The position numbers and the translations under genes were made by a program. Below are positions 1-11,659 of a stretch of DNA of 64,000 nucleotides, piece by piece; the first letter of the stretch is position 1, and the number at the start of each line of letters is the position of its first letter. The notes beneath the pieces were generated by a model. The model searched no databases. It had not been told where the DNA came from and was given only the letters and a program-made list of their open reading frames with translations. This DNA is from Dolomedes plantarius (lineage: Eukaryota; Arthropoda; Arachnida; Araneae; Dolomedidae), in contig OU015500.1 of NCBI GenBank assembly GCA_907164885.2, positions 56,567,159-56,631,158 on the forward strand, read 5' to 3'.

Positions 1-99
1 TTAAATATTTAAACTTTCTAAGTGTAACGACGATTTCTTTCGTTACAGCTTTTTATTAATTAGTTCTAGTGTTTTTTATTAACTTTAATAATCCTAGTC

Positions 100-960
100 A
101 AAATTTTATAATTAAATTTACTTTCCTTTAATTAAAATATGGTCCATATCTTGAATATTCATCGTGCTTCTTCCGCGAAGTTCACACGCTGTGTGGTTAC
201 GCTCAGTAGGGTCTTTCTGAAAGAATAATAGCATTGTGCACAAGTCCTGGGGACTCAGGTTAAGTTAAATGTATCAAGTCAAGTTCTGTGAGATGGGCGG
301 TTACACGTCCATTCCTGTTGTAAGCTCTGTTACCTAGTTGAATAGGTTGTCCAGTTCTATTATCCTGTTCAATACCTAGCCTCGAAAAAGGGTCCCGTTT
401 ATTCTGCTAGCCTCGCAAGGGGTCCAAAGTTGTCATTCCTTCTTCGAAAAATGCGCTCTGGTGACGTCCTTAGTCGTCGAGACCAATAGGAGTTTTTGGC
501 GAAACTATTATACTTGCTTGGCGCGTTCTTCGCCGTTTTGATTAGCACTCGCAAGGGTTGTAGGCATATTATTTTGGCGCCCTTTTACCGCGCTTAGCGG
601 TTTTCCGTGCTTGGCAACCTTAGTACATTCCACCCCTGACCACTGAATGAAAAAGAGGATATGATTATTAGAATCGAGAAGATGTGTGTGGGTTTGGTAA
701 ACCCCCAGGGAAGGGCTTCGGCCGGATCCTGTGGGGGAAGCCATGCTCGCGAGTTGAATTTTCTGCAGAAGGACTGTTTCTAGCGTCCCTGTAGGTCGCT
801 CATATTCAAGTCTTCTATGTTGTGTTAGACCAGCATGGTCTGTACTGTAAAATGAAAACATGTTTTTAGTAAGAAATGGTAGAATGGAGTTTTTATAAGA
901 GTTCAACTTCCTTTCCCGTTGTAAGCTGTACGCGAATGAATCCTAGGTATGCGGTTCACA
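100..960 (-). promoter_or_regulatory. GC-richer block, possible 5' end of a minus-strand gene
   Basis: This block is visibly richer in GC and CpG than the neighbouring AT-rich DNA. Read on the minus strand it contains an ATTGG/CCAAT-type motif near 480, a TATAAT-like stretch near 510, and an ATG at 162-160. The ATG is followed by 14 sense codons that run into a GTAAAT donor-like sequence at 121-116. That layout would suit a promoter, 5' UTR and first coding exon of a gene whose body lies to the left of the window. An open frame at 508-906 (minus, 132 codons) has no domain I recognise and is probably incidental. An equally possible reading is a retrotransposon LTR, because a TGGCGCCC string, a common tRNA primer-binding motif, occurs at about 577 on the plus strand. 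The function is inferred and unproven. Confidence 0.2.
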
Positions 961-1589
961 ACTTATTTATAATTAATTCATCGTCGAGATCTACTGCCAC
1001 TATCCAGTTTAAGCGTTTCTGATCACGATATGCCAACGCGTGGATAACATCTCCATGAAAAATCCGTCCAGAGGAGTTTCTTCGTTCATCGATTTCAGTG
1101 ACTCTTCATATAAAACTTTCTTCCGTAGACAGAACTGTAATTCACCCTTTCCTGATATTAATCTATAAAGACTTGTCATGATCAGACTTTCACTGTGTTG
1201 CCTTCATTCCTTCTTCAGTGAGTGTTAGTGATACCTTCATCAAATAACTTCATTATTATAGAGACAATCCGCCATTTTATGCCCGACATTTTCCAAAGTT
1301 ATCTTTATACTAAGGTAATATGTATATATAAATGGAGTCTGCATAAATGATTTTATTAACTTATTGGTAAATAGAGAACTATACATGTATATTTTAGTCA
1401 AGCATGTATGTGTGTATGCTATAAACAGAGAATGAAAGAAGAAAAATCTGTCAAAAGCGAAATTTGAATTTCCAACTTGTGCTGTTACAAAAAAAAGGAA
1501 ATATATGTAAAATTGTATAAAATATGAGAATTTATGGTAACCCATTTAAAGTTTCAGGTATAAATTCCTATATTTTTTTTTATATAATA
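960..1589. other. AT-rich spacer, nothing recognised
   Basis: A 56-codon minus-strand open frame (1009-1179) shows no motif I can place. No RNA gene or terminal repeats were found. Confidence 0.4.
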
Positions 1590-2960
<1,371 letters not shown>

Positions 2961-3100
2961 GATTTTCTAAGTTTTTCTTAGACCCCTTCCTTTCACATGC
3001 TTTTTATTTTTATTAATGAGATTGTTTATGATAACAGTACTTAACAGTGTTTATGATAACATTTGATATACATCAGATGATGTATATCTGATATATATCT

Positions 3101-3156
3101 GTAGATATCAGATGTTATATATATAATACTTGATATATATAACATCTGATATCTAC
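3101..3156. repeat. Perfect 24-bp-arm hairpin
   Basis: Bases 3101-3124 are the exact reverse complement of 3133-3156, with an 8-base loop (3125-3132). The arms begin GTAGATATCAGATG. The preceding 40 bases repeat parts of the same TATATCAGATG motif. Possible roles are cruciform DNA or a small-RNA precursor; neither is shown by the sequence. Confidence 0.9.
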
Positions 3157-3308
3157 CCTTACACTTTATTTCTACTTTTTTCTGGCTCTCCATGTATAAC
3201 TAGTATTAAAATTTTTAACTTTTCTCTTTTTCTCGTGTATTTTCAGGTAATAGAAAATATTAATCTCTGCTAAAACCTAAAATTTTTGTTCAGAATAATC
3301 CCTTAAAA

Positions 3309-3989
3309 TTATATTTTGTACATGTTATTTTAAGTAAAGTTCGTAAATGTTTTCGAGATAAGAAAATTATAATATTTTCCATAGAGGAAATTTATTTCAT
3401 TCTTCTCAAAGTTAAAAGTGAGGTGTATTATATATTTGAAAACCAGGAATTACCTGATTATATAACTTTAATTGTTATAATTTATTTGAAAATGATTTAA
3501 AATTAAAATTGAATGTAGTTCAATGTTTTATAAATTTTGTTCAGTACTATTTTAGTAGTTGACAAGTGAAAACATTTCATAGTTTTGCATATCAAACAAT
3601 GGTTCATTGTTAAAGCTTAGCTGTTCAAGAAATATTTTGTTTTGAGACATCTTCAAATACGTCTTGATAAGTTTATTCTTTGGTGATAAAAATAATAATA
3701 TTCTGTCATCCTACAGTCTTATATTGCTGAATACGATAAGACTGAAAAAAGGACTGAACAAAATTTATAAAACATTGAACTACATTCAATTTTAATTTTA
3801 AATCATTTTCAAATAAATTATATAAATTAAGATTATATAATCGGGTAATTCGTGATTTTCAAATATATATTACACCTCACTTTTAACTTTGAGAAGAATG
3901 AAATAAATTTCCTCTATGGAAAATATTATAATTTTCTTATCTTGAGAAAATTTACGAAGTTTACTTAAAATAACAAGTACACAATATAA
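3309..3989. repeat. Long fold-back repeat (237 + 237 bp arms)
   Basis: The left arm 3309-3545 and right arm 3753-3989 are reverse complements of equal length, about 94% identical by eye with no indels. They are separated by a 207-base spacer. The spacer shows no coding potential. Equal arm length and absence of indels point to a fairly young inverted duplication or a fold-back/MITE-type element. Transcription through it would give long double-stranded RNA. No target-site duplication was identified at the outer ends. Confidence 0.9.
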
Positions 3990-4811
3990 ACATACCTTTC
4001 GGTCATTGTCCAATGACGGTATATTAAAAAAATGTTGGAAATAAAGAAAATCCCACATCCCACACAGTCTAGCATCGGAGAGTAACAAATGTTGAACTGA
4101 ACCATGTACAGAACTGAAGACATTAACTGTGTCGGAATATAATTGGCATAAATAGCGTGCGCCATAAGTTTCGCTAACGCAAAAATCGCCAATTTTTATA
4201 CGTCCTGTATAAAATTGGCGACTACCCAAAGAGCATTCAAGTCTATTTTTAGAATTACCCCCACTCTTTCTCCGAAAACGCTACTTGCACGTGCAACCAG
4301 TGTCCACGGAGTGAGGACAAAGGAATCTTACGACCCCAAGTGAGGCGCAGCACACAGCTGGCCGAGAGGGGGGGGGCGGATGCGCGGTTAAAAAAAATTA
4401 AAACTAATTTATTAGTAAAATAATGAATATAAAAATATTATCATTATGCTAGATAACTACTTAGAGTTAAAAATGAATTTTACAAGAATAACTGGAAATA
4501 AACAAAACTACATTGGTTTTAAAAACGCTACTCCACGTAGCAACCAGTTGGGAAATACATTTTTCGTTTTTGTTTTAACACGTTTTAACCCATCAAATAG
4601 CGTCGGTTAGGGCGGTTTTTGTCAGGTTGCAGGAAAATACTATTTTATGCCCTGAGCCTATAAATCACGGCCCGGGATAATTTGCACTATATTAATTTTG
4701 AAAGTGTCCACCTCAACAACTGAAAAACAAAGCTTTTTGTCTCTAATTTTTGTGCTGGATTTTGTGATTGCTGACCAATAAAAATATTTCACAGGTAAGG
4801 AAACTTGATAT
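3990..4811. other. Spacer with a small hairpin and a repeated 27-mer motif
   Basis: A hairpin lies at 4187-4201/4207-4220 (CGCCAATTTTTATAC with a five-base loop). A 27-base motif beginning AAAACGCTACT and ending CAACCAGT occurs at 4275-4301 and 4522-4548 with a few differences. The first copy contains the palindrome TTGCACGTGCAA. The block 4140-4390 is GC-richer and includes a G-run near 4370. A minus-strand open frame (3870-4229) overlaps the fold-back and has no recognised domain. Confidence 0.5.
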
Positions 4812-4880
4812 TTTTTCATTAAAATATCAGAGCACCTCACTAGAATCAGCAGAAATCCATCAAATATGCCTCATTATTTA

Positions 4881-6545
4881 CAGTGGCTCCCAAAAGTGTT
4901 CGTACACTTACGATTTTCAATGAAATAGGGGTCTATCCATTAATTAAAATGAATATTTCAGAATGCGTATTTAACAATAAGATGTATAATCTATTCTTAA
5001 CAAAACTACATGAAATATTTTAAAAACATAGTTAAACTTTATTTTTAAGAAACCAGTAATCAAAAAGTAACAAAAACTTTATCCTACAACAGTCATCGAA
5101 CACTTGTAAAAAAATCTCTACTTATAAGAAAATATTGTAATTTTTCGTTAAATTAATATTTAGTAGGATATCCTTTAGCATCAACAACAGCTTTTAAACG
5201 TCTGGGAATAGATTGCACTAGTTCTTTTGTAATTTCTGCATCAATGTTCATCCATTCTTCCATCATAATTGTTTTTAGTTCGCTTTTTCTTTTAAAAATG
5301 TCGTGTTTTCGTACTCGAACCTCCAGTTCTCTCCAAAAATTGTCTATTGAGTTTAAATCTGGCGATTGAGGTGGTGTTTTCAAAACTTGTGGACAATTAT
5401 AGAGACACCAGAGGCGAACGTTGAGAGCCGTGGGCTTAGGATCGTTATCTTGATAAAAAAAAATTAAAAATTTCAAATACCCAAATTTTAGGCTGATAAT
5501 TTTAAATTCTCTCTTAAAATATTTATATAAACAGCACGATTCATTATGCCATCAATAAATACCAAATTACCTAGTCCTGATGTTGACATGCACTCCCACA
5601 CAAGGACACCTCCACCGCCATGCTTAACTGTTCCTACTAAGTTCTTAGGATTAAGTTCCTCATTTTTTCTTCTCCATACAATTATACGCCCATCGGAACC
5701 AAAAATGTTAAACTTGCTTTCATCGGCAAATAAGACATTATTCCAATATGTTTGGGGCTTATTAATCATTGATAGTGCGAAGGAAAGCCCGAGCTTTCTG
5801 TTTTTCTCACTCACAAAAAAAATTCTACGGGCAGAACGCCCATATAATTCAGCTGCTCTGAGAACTCGTCGAACAGTTTCAGGTGAAATTGAAGTAGAAA
5901 ATGTTTCATTAAATTCTGAAGAAAGTTTTACAGCACTCAAACGTAGATTTTTCACAAATTTTCTAATTAAAAATCTCTGATCACGTTTTGTTAACTTTGC
6001 CGGACGACCTTTTCTTATCTTGATTTTGATCCGATTTTCTTCTTTAAAGCGTTTTATCACATACTGCACAGTATAATGGGATAAATTAAGTAATTTAGCA
6101 ATATTCCGAACTGATTTACCAGAACTATGATGAAAAATAATCAATTTTCGATCAATGCTGTTTGTTGTTTCTTTGCGAGCCATTTTTAAATAATAAATAG
6201 AATATTACGGAATAGGCAAGCAAAAATTAAAGCCAAACGATATTTTAAATGCCACCACAATTCAAAAATAAAAATAAAGCGCCAGGCGATAATTTTAGTT
6301 ATGAATTTATCCGAAAATATTTCAGTGTACGATGACTTTTGTGAGATAGTTTTTGTTACTTTTTGATTATTGGTGTCTTAAAAATAAAGTTTTACTATGT
6401 TTTCAAAATATTTCATATAGTTTTGTTAAGAATAGATTATAAATCTTATTATTAAATGCCCATTCTGTAATATTTATTTTAATTAATGGATAGATCCCTA
6501 TTTCATTGAAAATCGTAAGTGTACGAACACATTTTGGAGCCACTG
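4881..6545 (-). mobile_element. Tc1/mariner-superfamily element with ~220-bp TIRs
   Basis: A complete 1,665-bp DNA transposon. The ends read CAGTGGCTCC at 4881 and its complement at 6545, flanked on both sides by TA (4879-4880, 6546-6547). The terminal inverted repeats run about 224 bp on the left (4881-5104) and 222 bp on the right (6324-6545), roughly 90% identical by eye, which is long for the superfamily. It carries one minus-strand transposase pseudogene. It landed in the hAT relic above, since excision in silico with one TA restores that frame. Confidence 0.93.
5153..6183 (-). pseudogene. Tc1-type transposase, frameshifted
   Basis: DDE transposase of the Tc1 family, cut-and-paste at TA sites. 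The start is the ATG at 6183. The N-terminal part (residues 1-~115) is a helix-turn-helix pair with SVRNIAKLLNLSHYTVQ and the linker GRPAKL. The catalytic part shows FADESKF (first Asp), then VKHGGGGVLVWEC. At about 5465-5490 there are stop codons and a shift in a poly-T run. After these the other frame resumes with YQDNDPKPTA (second Asp) and SPDLNSID (third acidic residue), ending GYPTKY. Spacing between second and third acidic residues is 34, but the third is Asp where Tc1 normally has Glu. About 340 residues in total matches a full-length Tc1 protein. The lesions make this copy inactive. Confidence 0.92.
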
Positions 6546-7174
6546 TAGGTGTTCATATTCAAAATGAACTATTTCCCTTTTGGAACAAAAAATAAGACAT
6601 GAAATAATATCACTCTTAAAATTTTGTAAATATTATTCTACTATTTTAGATTCCACCCCTGATCTAAGCAACCAAGACCGACTTACTGTTGTAGTAAGAT
6701 TTGTTCTATTAAGTAATAAATCAAAGCAAATAGAAATTAGGGAGCATTTTTTGGGGATTTATTTCAATATCAGATTTCCTTGAAACAGATAAATCAAATA
6801 GGTCTACAAAATGTAAATATGTGGAAAGTATGTTACATGATCCATTTAAAAATGAAAAATATATTATAGCTGAAGATTTATGCGATGAAACTGACAACAT
6901 TGCCCTCTATATTTCCCTTGAAATGAACGCGTTAAATGTGATTCAATACCTATTTACAAACAACCTCATCTATCTGTTTCCAAATTTAGTGATTACCATA
7001 CGAATTTTATTAACATTGCCTGTGACTGCGGCTAGCGGGGAAAGAAGCTTTTCAAAACTTAAAATAATAAAAAATTATTTGAGGTCTACAATGGGACAAG
7101 AAAGGCTTTCAGACTTATCTATTATTAGCATCGAAAAGGACATTTCGGAAGATATAGATGATCAGATATTATAA

Positions 7175-7487
7175 CAGAATTTGCATTAAAAAAAGCAAGG
7201 AAAGCAAAGATTATCTTTTTGACTGACTTATTAAGTATATATATTAATAGATATGTGTTGTATGTATTTAATATAACGTATTCATTTAGTTGTTATATCA
7301 ATACATTAATAATTATTATGTTAGGTTATAAAATTAAAAAATAAACTGAGTTTATAATATTTTCTGTAATTCGTTGTTTCATTTAAGGTAAAAATATTTC
7401 AGAGAAATTTCAATTAATCCATACGGTATGAGGGGGGGGGGGAATTATTCTCGCACACGTATGGCAGCTACCCTAGAAACTGCCCTG
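7175..7487 (+). mobile_element. hAT 3' flank and likely terminal sequence
   Basis: Downstream of the hAT relic. A G-run (7433-7442) is followed by a segment ending CTGCCCTG at 7487. On the minus strand this reads CAGGGCAGTTTCTAGG, similar to Tip100/hAT ends that begin CAGGG. The matching left end and an 8-bp target duplication were not found. Confidence 0.4.
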
Positions 7488-8479
7488 TATTTTCTAGCAC
7501 ATTAAAAGCTACTAAATTACTATCAACATTTACATACATACAAACACACACTTTCTAATTTTATCTCTGATGAGATGTAGTTTGTTTTTATGAAGCATAT
7601 TCGAAAAATATGAATACAGTTCATATCAATGGGTGTTAAAACTTATAAAGTATTTGTACCTACATTTACATATACGTTGGTCTGCTATATGAAATTTATT
7701 TTCAGTCATCAATTATTTTTATTTCATTTCCTAGATTCATTCTTTATTGTTCTATACATCACTAGCTATAAAGTATGCGAATAAATACTCTAAAAATGAC
7801 GAATAAAATTCAATGTACCTCAATATTTTAATAACAATATTATGACTGTATAGAGGTTTAAAAATGTATGATATGTTTTTAGTGTTTAATCTGTTAAACA
7901 TTTATTGAAATGCATTCGGACGCAATTTCATTTAAAAGAGAACTGTCACTCGAAGTATTTTACTTTATGCTATGAATATATCTATCTTCTGATAAATAAA
8001 AACGGTCATGTTATTCATTACAAAATCAATATACTTACCCCCCCCCCCCGAAAACAAAAGTGCCGAAAATAAGCTAAAATGGTCATGTTTCTATAAAAAA
8101 ATGGCTCCAATTCCTGCGTCACGAAATATTTAAATCATGAGATAATTATCAACACCATCACCGAAAAATTTGAAGTCCAAATAAGTGTAACCCAGCGGTC
8201 TACCAAAAAACGAAATATAGCGCCTAACGAAATTGATATTGGCCCAATGCAACTGGTGGTAGGGTTGCCAAGTAAATCGCAGGGAACCTGAGTATGAAAT
8301 GAAGCGCCAGATAGATACCCGCTTTGGCATCCAACAGAGTCTGCCGAAAAGTCAGTCTTAATCAAAATGAAAAACAAATTTAGGCAGGTACTACTCTTTG
8401 CTCTCTTGTGCATAAACTCTTGATCGAAAAAATTATCCATTTGTAAGCGGATGTTTAATTCATTTCTATATAAAAGCCA
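7488..8479. other. AT-rich spacer, nothing recognised
   Basis: Contains a C-run (8039-8049). Overlapping minus-strand open frames at 8130-8440 have no recognised domain. That region is slightly GC-richer and might be an unidentified repeat. Confidence 0.4.
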
Positions 8480-8484
8480 AAAAT

Positions 8485-9000
8485 AAATTAATATAATCTA
8501 ACAATAGTTGATGTCTGTCAAAACATGACGGCTAGATAGTAAATGAATGTACTAATACACAAATTATATTCAACACATCATTGTCAAATGTTGAAAATCA
8601 TAATAATGGGCAGAAACAAATTGTGATTAAGCGGCTTCGCGCTTAGTGAGTATCTAAAGACAGATTTAAAAATGTCACTGAGCATGTGCAGAAAGCAATT
8701 TTTTTAAATTGTAAATTATCGCTAATTAAACAGTATGAAATAAACAATTTCCATGAGGTTTACTGTTGTATTTCACAAATATAATTATCATAAAAACAAA
8801 TAAGGCAGAGATAGATCTAGAGAGACTTCTCGGAATAAAAGTGTTTATCATTAAAACATGTCACTGAGCGTGCGCGGAAACAGTGAGTTTCTAAAGACAG
8901 ATTTAAACATGCCACTGAGCATGCGTAAAAATCAATTGTAAATTGTAAATTATCGCTAATTAATAGAAATTGCCGTCACAAAAACCAAATTTAACAAATC
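8485..9000 (+). repeat. Dispersed repeat family B, copy 1 (with internal duplication)
   Basis: Matches 25568-25978 in inverse orientation over about 400-500 bp. Shared blocks include ATGTACTAATACACAAATTA (8548) and a CACTGAGCRTGCGCAGAAA-type motif. This copy has an internal direct duplication of ~80 bp (about 8645-8725 and 8885-8962), each containing TCTAAAGACAGATTTAAA and ending TAAATTATCGCTAATTA. No open frame. Class not determined; the paired ends suggest a non-autonomous mobile element. Confidence 0.75.
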
Positions 9001-9329
9001 TACAGATTACAATCTTTCGTTTAAGACCAAAATGAAGTAAATTGATGCAGTAGTTTTCTCTCACGGACTGCCCAAAAAGTCGGCTTAGCACATTAAATAT
9101 ATAGATGATATATATTATGCATATATCACATAGTATAACCGAAAGATTATATTATGTCAGCCGTATACTTCTGATATAATACAATCTTTTCATACAAGGA
9201 AAATTATGTGAATTTTTCGTGCAAAAGAAGTTTCACAAAAGTGAAATAAATGTTTATGAAAAGTCTGTTTAATTTAATCTTCGCCTTCCTTTTCAAATCC
9301 ATAATTCTGATGCAGATTTCTGTTACTTG

Positions 9330-9576
9330 TGGTTACGAATCGGACTATCGATTCCGGGACGTTAGACGGAAAGCGGTTTTGGGTCGATTCCCATCCAACC
9401 ATCACCGGCCTTCAAACGGGTACACAATATGGGATTCCCCGTCGGAGATTCGTAAATCACCCGGCAACGGTACGGATCAATTTCCCCGAGCCTATCGTTC
9501 TACCGGCGCCTCCAGAACCGGCCCGTCAAGTTGCCGTCAGTCTTGTGTTTGTTGGGTATATATATATATATATATA
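9330..9576 (+). mobile_element. GC-rich retroposon-like 3' end with (TA)n tail, copy 2
   Basis: A second GC-rich island, on the plus strand, ends TGTGTTTGTTGGG and then (TA)n, the same junction as the minus-strand copy at 2591. The TA tail is interrupted immediately by the mariner element at 9577 and resumes at 10875. The 5' limit near 9330 is approximate. No recognisable protein domain; probably the untranslated 3' end of a non-LTR family. Confidence 0.5.
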
Positions 9577-10870
9577 CAGAGGCTGTTCGCACATTTTTTA
9601 GACGATTTTGATAAGCGGTAATAAAAAATCGTTTGCTGCAAAAGAAATAATTGCAATTGTACTATGTTTTAAAAGTCAAAATTATCGTTTGCAGCTTGAA
9701 AGTTTTGTTTTTATTCAAAATGGCGTTTTTAACAAAGCAGTGGTTCGAAGGCTACAGTTATGCTCTTTCCGAAGAGAAATATGCATACTCCGTTATCCAA
9801 AAACGATGTGAGAGTCATGGTTTTGTGATATCTAAAGCGTCGATAGGTAATATCGCTAACAAGAAAGGAAAAAAAACGGCAAATTGGAGCGTCAAGTGGG
9901 ACATAAATTCCAAACAAGTATCCAAGGAAAAAACGGACATCTTCGACTATTGCAAAGGTACGTTGTTTAATGTTAAAAGAAAATGCCCCTAGTCAAAGGA
10001 CAGTTGCAAAATCATTAAAATGCTCGGTGTCCACTGTAAACAAAATGATAAACGTTGATTTAAATCTTAAGAAAGCGAAAAAACGCAATGTGTATCGTCT
10101 TCCAAATCATATCGCTGAACGCAGGACACGCTGCAGAATTCTATATGAGAAACACTTATCCAAAGAAAAATGGAAAACAATTGTCACAATAGACGAATCA
10201 AAGGTGTATTTAAATAATTGCAACAAAAAAAGAGCCATTTATTATCATAAAAGGGGAGAACAAAATTTAAGTACATGGTTCAAATAATCGAAAGAAAGTT
10301 TTTCTAAGGGATTCATGATTGTTGCTGGTTTTTCTTATAATGGCAAGTTAAAAATAAAGAGAGTGGAAAAAAATGTCAAGATTAACTCCAAATACTATCA
10401 GGAACATATTTTATCGCCAATTTTTCTGAATGAAATACCATACGTTTACCCACAGTGCCATCAATGTGTGAGACTCCATCAGGACAAAGCTAGCAGTCAC
10501 ACATCATAATCCAATGTAAATTTCCTAAAAGAAATGGAATAAAAAACTGGTATCAAGGCCATACCCTACAATGATATCCCTACTAAATCTCCCGATGTAT
10601 CACCTATGGATTTTTGTGCTTTCGGAATTTTAAAATCTGCATTATCCAAACGTCGTCCCAAAACCCTTACAGGACTCTGGAAAGCTGTCCATGAGGAACG
10701 GGATAAAATACCTCTTCTGACAATTCAAAAGGCATTATTATCCTGGAAATTGCGGTGTCGGAAGATAGTTCAGTATAAGGGATGTCAAATAGAATATTTA
10801 AAACACAAGAATTTTATGTAATTTAGTTTTGTGAATACAATATACATAGTCTAAAAATGCGTGAACAGCC

Positions 10871-10874
<4 letters not shown>
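9577..10874 (+). mobile_element. Rosa-like DD41D mariner element
   Basis: A 1,298-bp element bounded by CAGAGGCTGTTC (9577) and GAACAGCCTCTG (10874). The terminal inverted repeats are about 26 bp and the flank on both sides is TA. It sits inside the (TA)n tail of the GC-rich retroposon-like unit, so it is younger than that insertion. It contains one degenerate transposase gene. Confidence 0.93.
9720..10821 (+). pseudogene. DD41D (rosa-like) mariner transposase, broken
   Basis: Starts at the ATG at 9720 with MAFLTKQWFEGYSYALSEEK, a helix-turn-helix N-terminal domain. Catalytic motifs are TIDESK (first Asp), HQDKASSHTS (second Asp) and SPDVSPMDFCAF (third Asp). Counting codons from the Asp of QDK to the Asp of PMD gives 41 intervening positions, which defines the DD41D group that includes rosa. 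The C-terminus has LLSWKLRCRKIV, ending at TAA 10819-10821. Lesions: one frameshift between about 9965 and 9992, and in-frame TAA codons at 10285, 10507 and 10540. Length of about 365 codons is near full size. Inactive but structurally almost complete. Confidence 0.9.

Positions 10875-10905
<31 letters not shown>
10875..10905. repeat. (TA)n, right part of the interrupted array
   Basis: Resumption of the TA tail after the mariner insertion. Ordinary single-copy-looking sequence follows. Confidence 0.95.
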
Positions 10906-10907
<2 letters not shown>

Positions 10908-11659
10908 CTGTGGAGCTGTCAGCGATGCGTTGCCTACGAACTCAATCGATATAATAGTATTCAATGAGCCAAATAGCGTAATAGTATGATTAGTGCCTTA
11001 AATGATCTACATTTATAACATCATTATACCTCTTATGGTAGATACATTTTCTGTCAAAATACATATTTTTCTATGTTACTAAGAGAAGCACCGAATTATT
11101 TTTAAATGTGTATTTAACGTGCCTAAAATTCGAGGGTCTGCTTTTTAAATAACATTTAACAGAGGGGTTATTTCTTTTATTGAATTTTTATTAAGTTTTA
11201 TAAGTAAAGTTGTTATGTTTACGGAAGAAAAAAATATGACCTATATCCGATTTTTCGGGTAGCCAGCTTTAAGTTACTTTGATGACTGCCATCCATTTTG
11301 GCAAATTAGTCTTTATAGGTTCTTTTAAGTATAAGTAGAAAATAAGTTTTTTTTAAAATATTTTTCGTGATGAGGTTTGCAGGACATTTATTATTTAAGA
11401 TAGTGTCTTCCTAATTAGGCAAGCATATTTACCGAGTTCACTATACTAACAAGCTGTACTTTAAAAGGAGAAAATGTATTATACGTAATAGTAAGTTTTG
11501 ACAAAGATTATAATTTTAATAATATTTTTCATATAATATACCTCAACCGTACTTTTTTATAAAATATCTTAATCGTAATTAGAAATTTATAAAATGCATT
11601 TATTTTTTTAAGATTCCTGAAGTAATGAGTTAGAAATTCCTATAGAAATATTATTTTTT
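10906..11659. other. AT-rich spacer, nothing recognised
   Basis: No coding potential. A short phrase TGCCTAAAATTCGAGGGT near 11121 resembles one near 12597, on the far side of repeat copy A2, and may mark that unit's flanks. Confidence 0.4.

Larger units (their letters stand above)
4812..7174 (+). pseudogene. hAT (ZMYM1-like) transposase relic, split by a Tc1 element
   Basis: Plus-strand fragments of a hAT transposase of the type found in ZMYM1/TTF-domain proteins. The left piece (4812-4880) encodes a stretch ending NMPHYL. The next residues, beginning GVHIQNEL, resume at 6548 after the inserted Tc1 element (4881-6545). Joining at TA restores the frame through HYLGVHIQNEL. Further pieces include KYYSTILDSTPDLSNQDRLT (from about 6630) and, near 6950-7170, the hAT C-terminal dimerisation region with LPVTAASGERSFSKLK and YLRSTM. 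The central part between ~6785 and ~6830 is collapsed, with several stops, so most of the RNase H-like core is missing. A full-length family member is several hundred residues, so this copy cannot be active. Domain identity rests on family motifs I recognise; extent to the left is uncertain. Confidence 0.85.

Noticed and set aside
577..584. TGGCGCCC as a retroviral primer-binding site
   Set aside because: No LTR with TG...CA ends directly upstream and no internal coding region downstream.
508..906. 132-codon minus-strand open frame
   Set aside because: No domain, no orthologue I recognise, and the GC-richer block explains the lack of stops. Kept only as part of a possible 5' region.
1009..1179. 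56-codon minus-strand open frame
   Set aside because: Reads smoothly but matches nothing I can name and is too short to stand alone.
4648..4663. TATTTTAT before GCCCTG as the left target duplication partner of TATTTTCT at 7488
   Set aside because: The adjacent bases are in the wrong orientation to be the hAT left end, so the 7/8 match is probably chance.
5546..5980. 144-codon plus-strand frame
   Set aside because: Antisense shadow of the Tc1 transposase.
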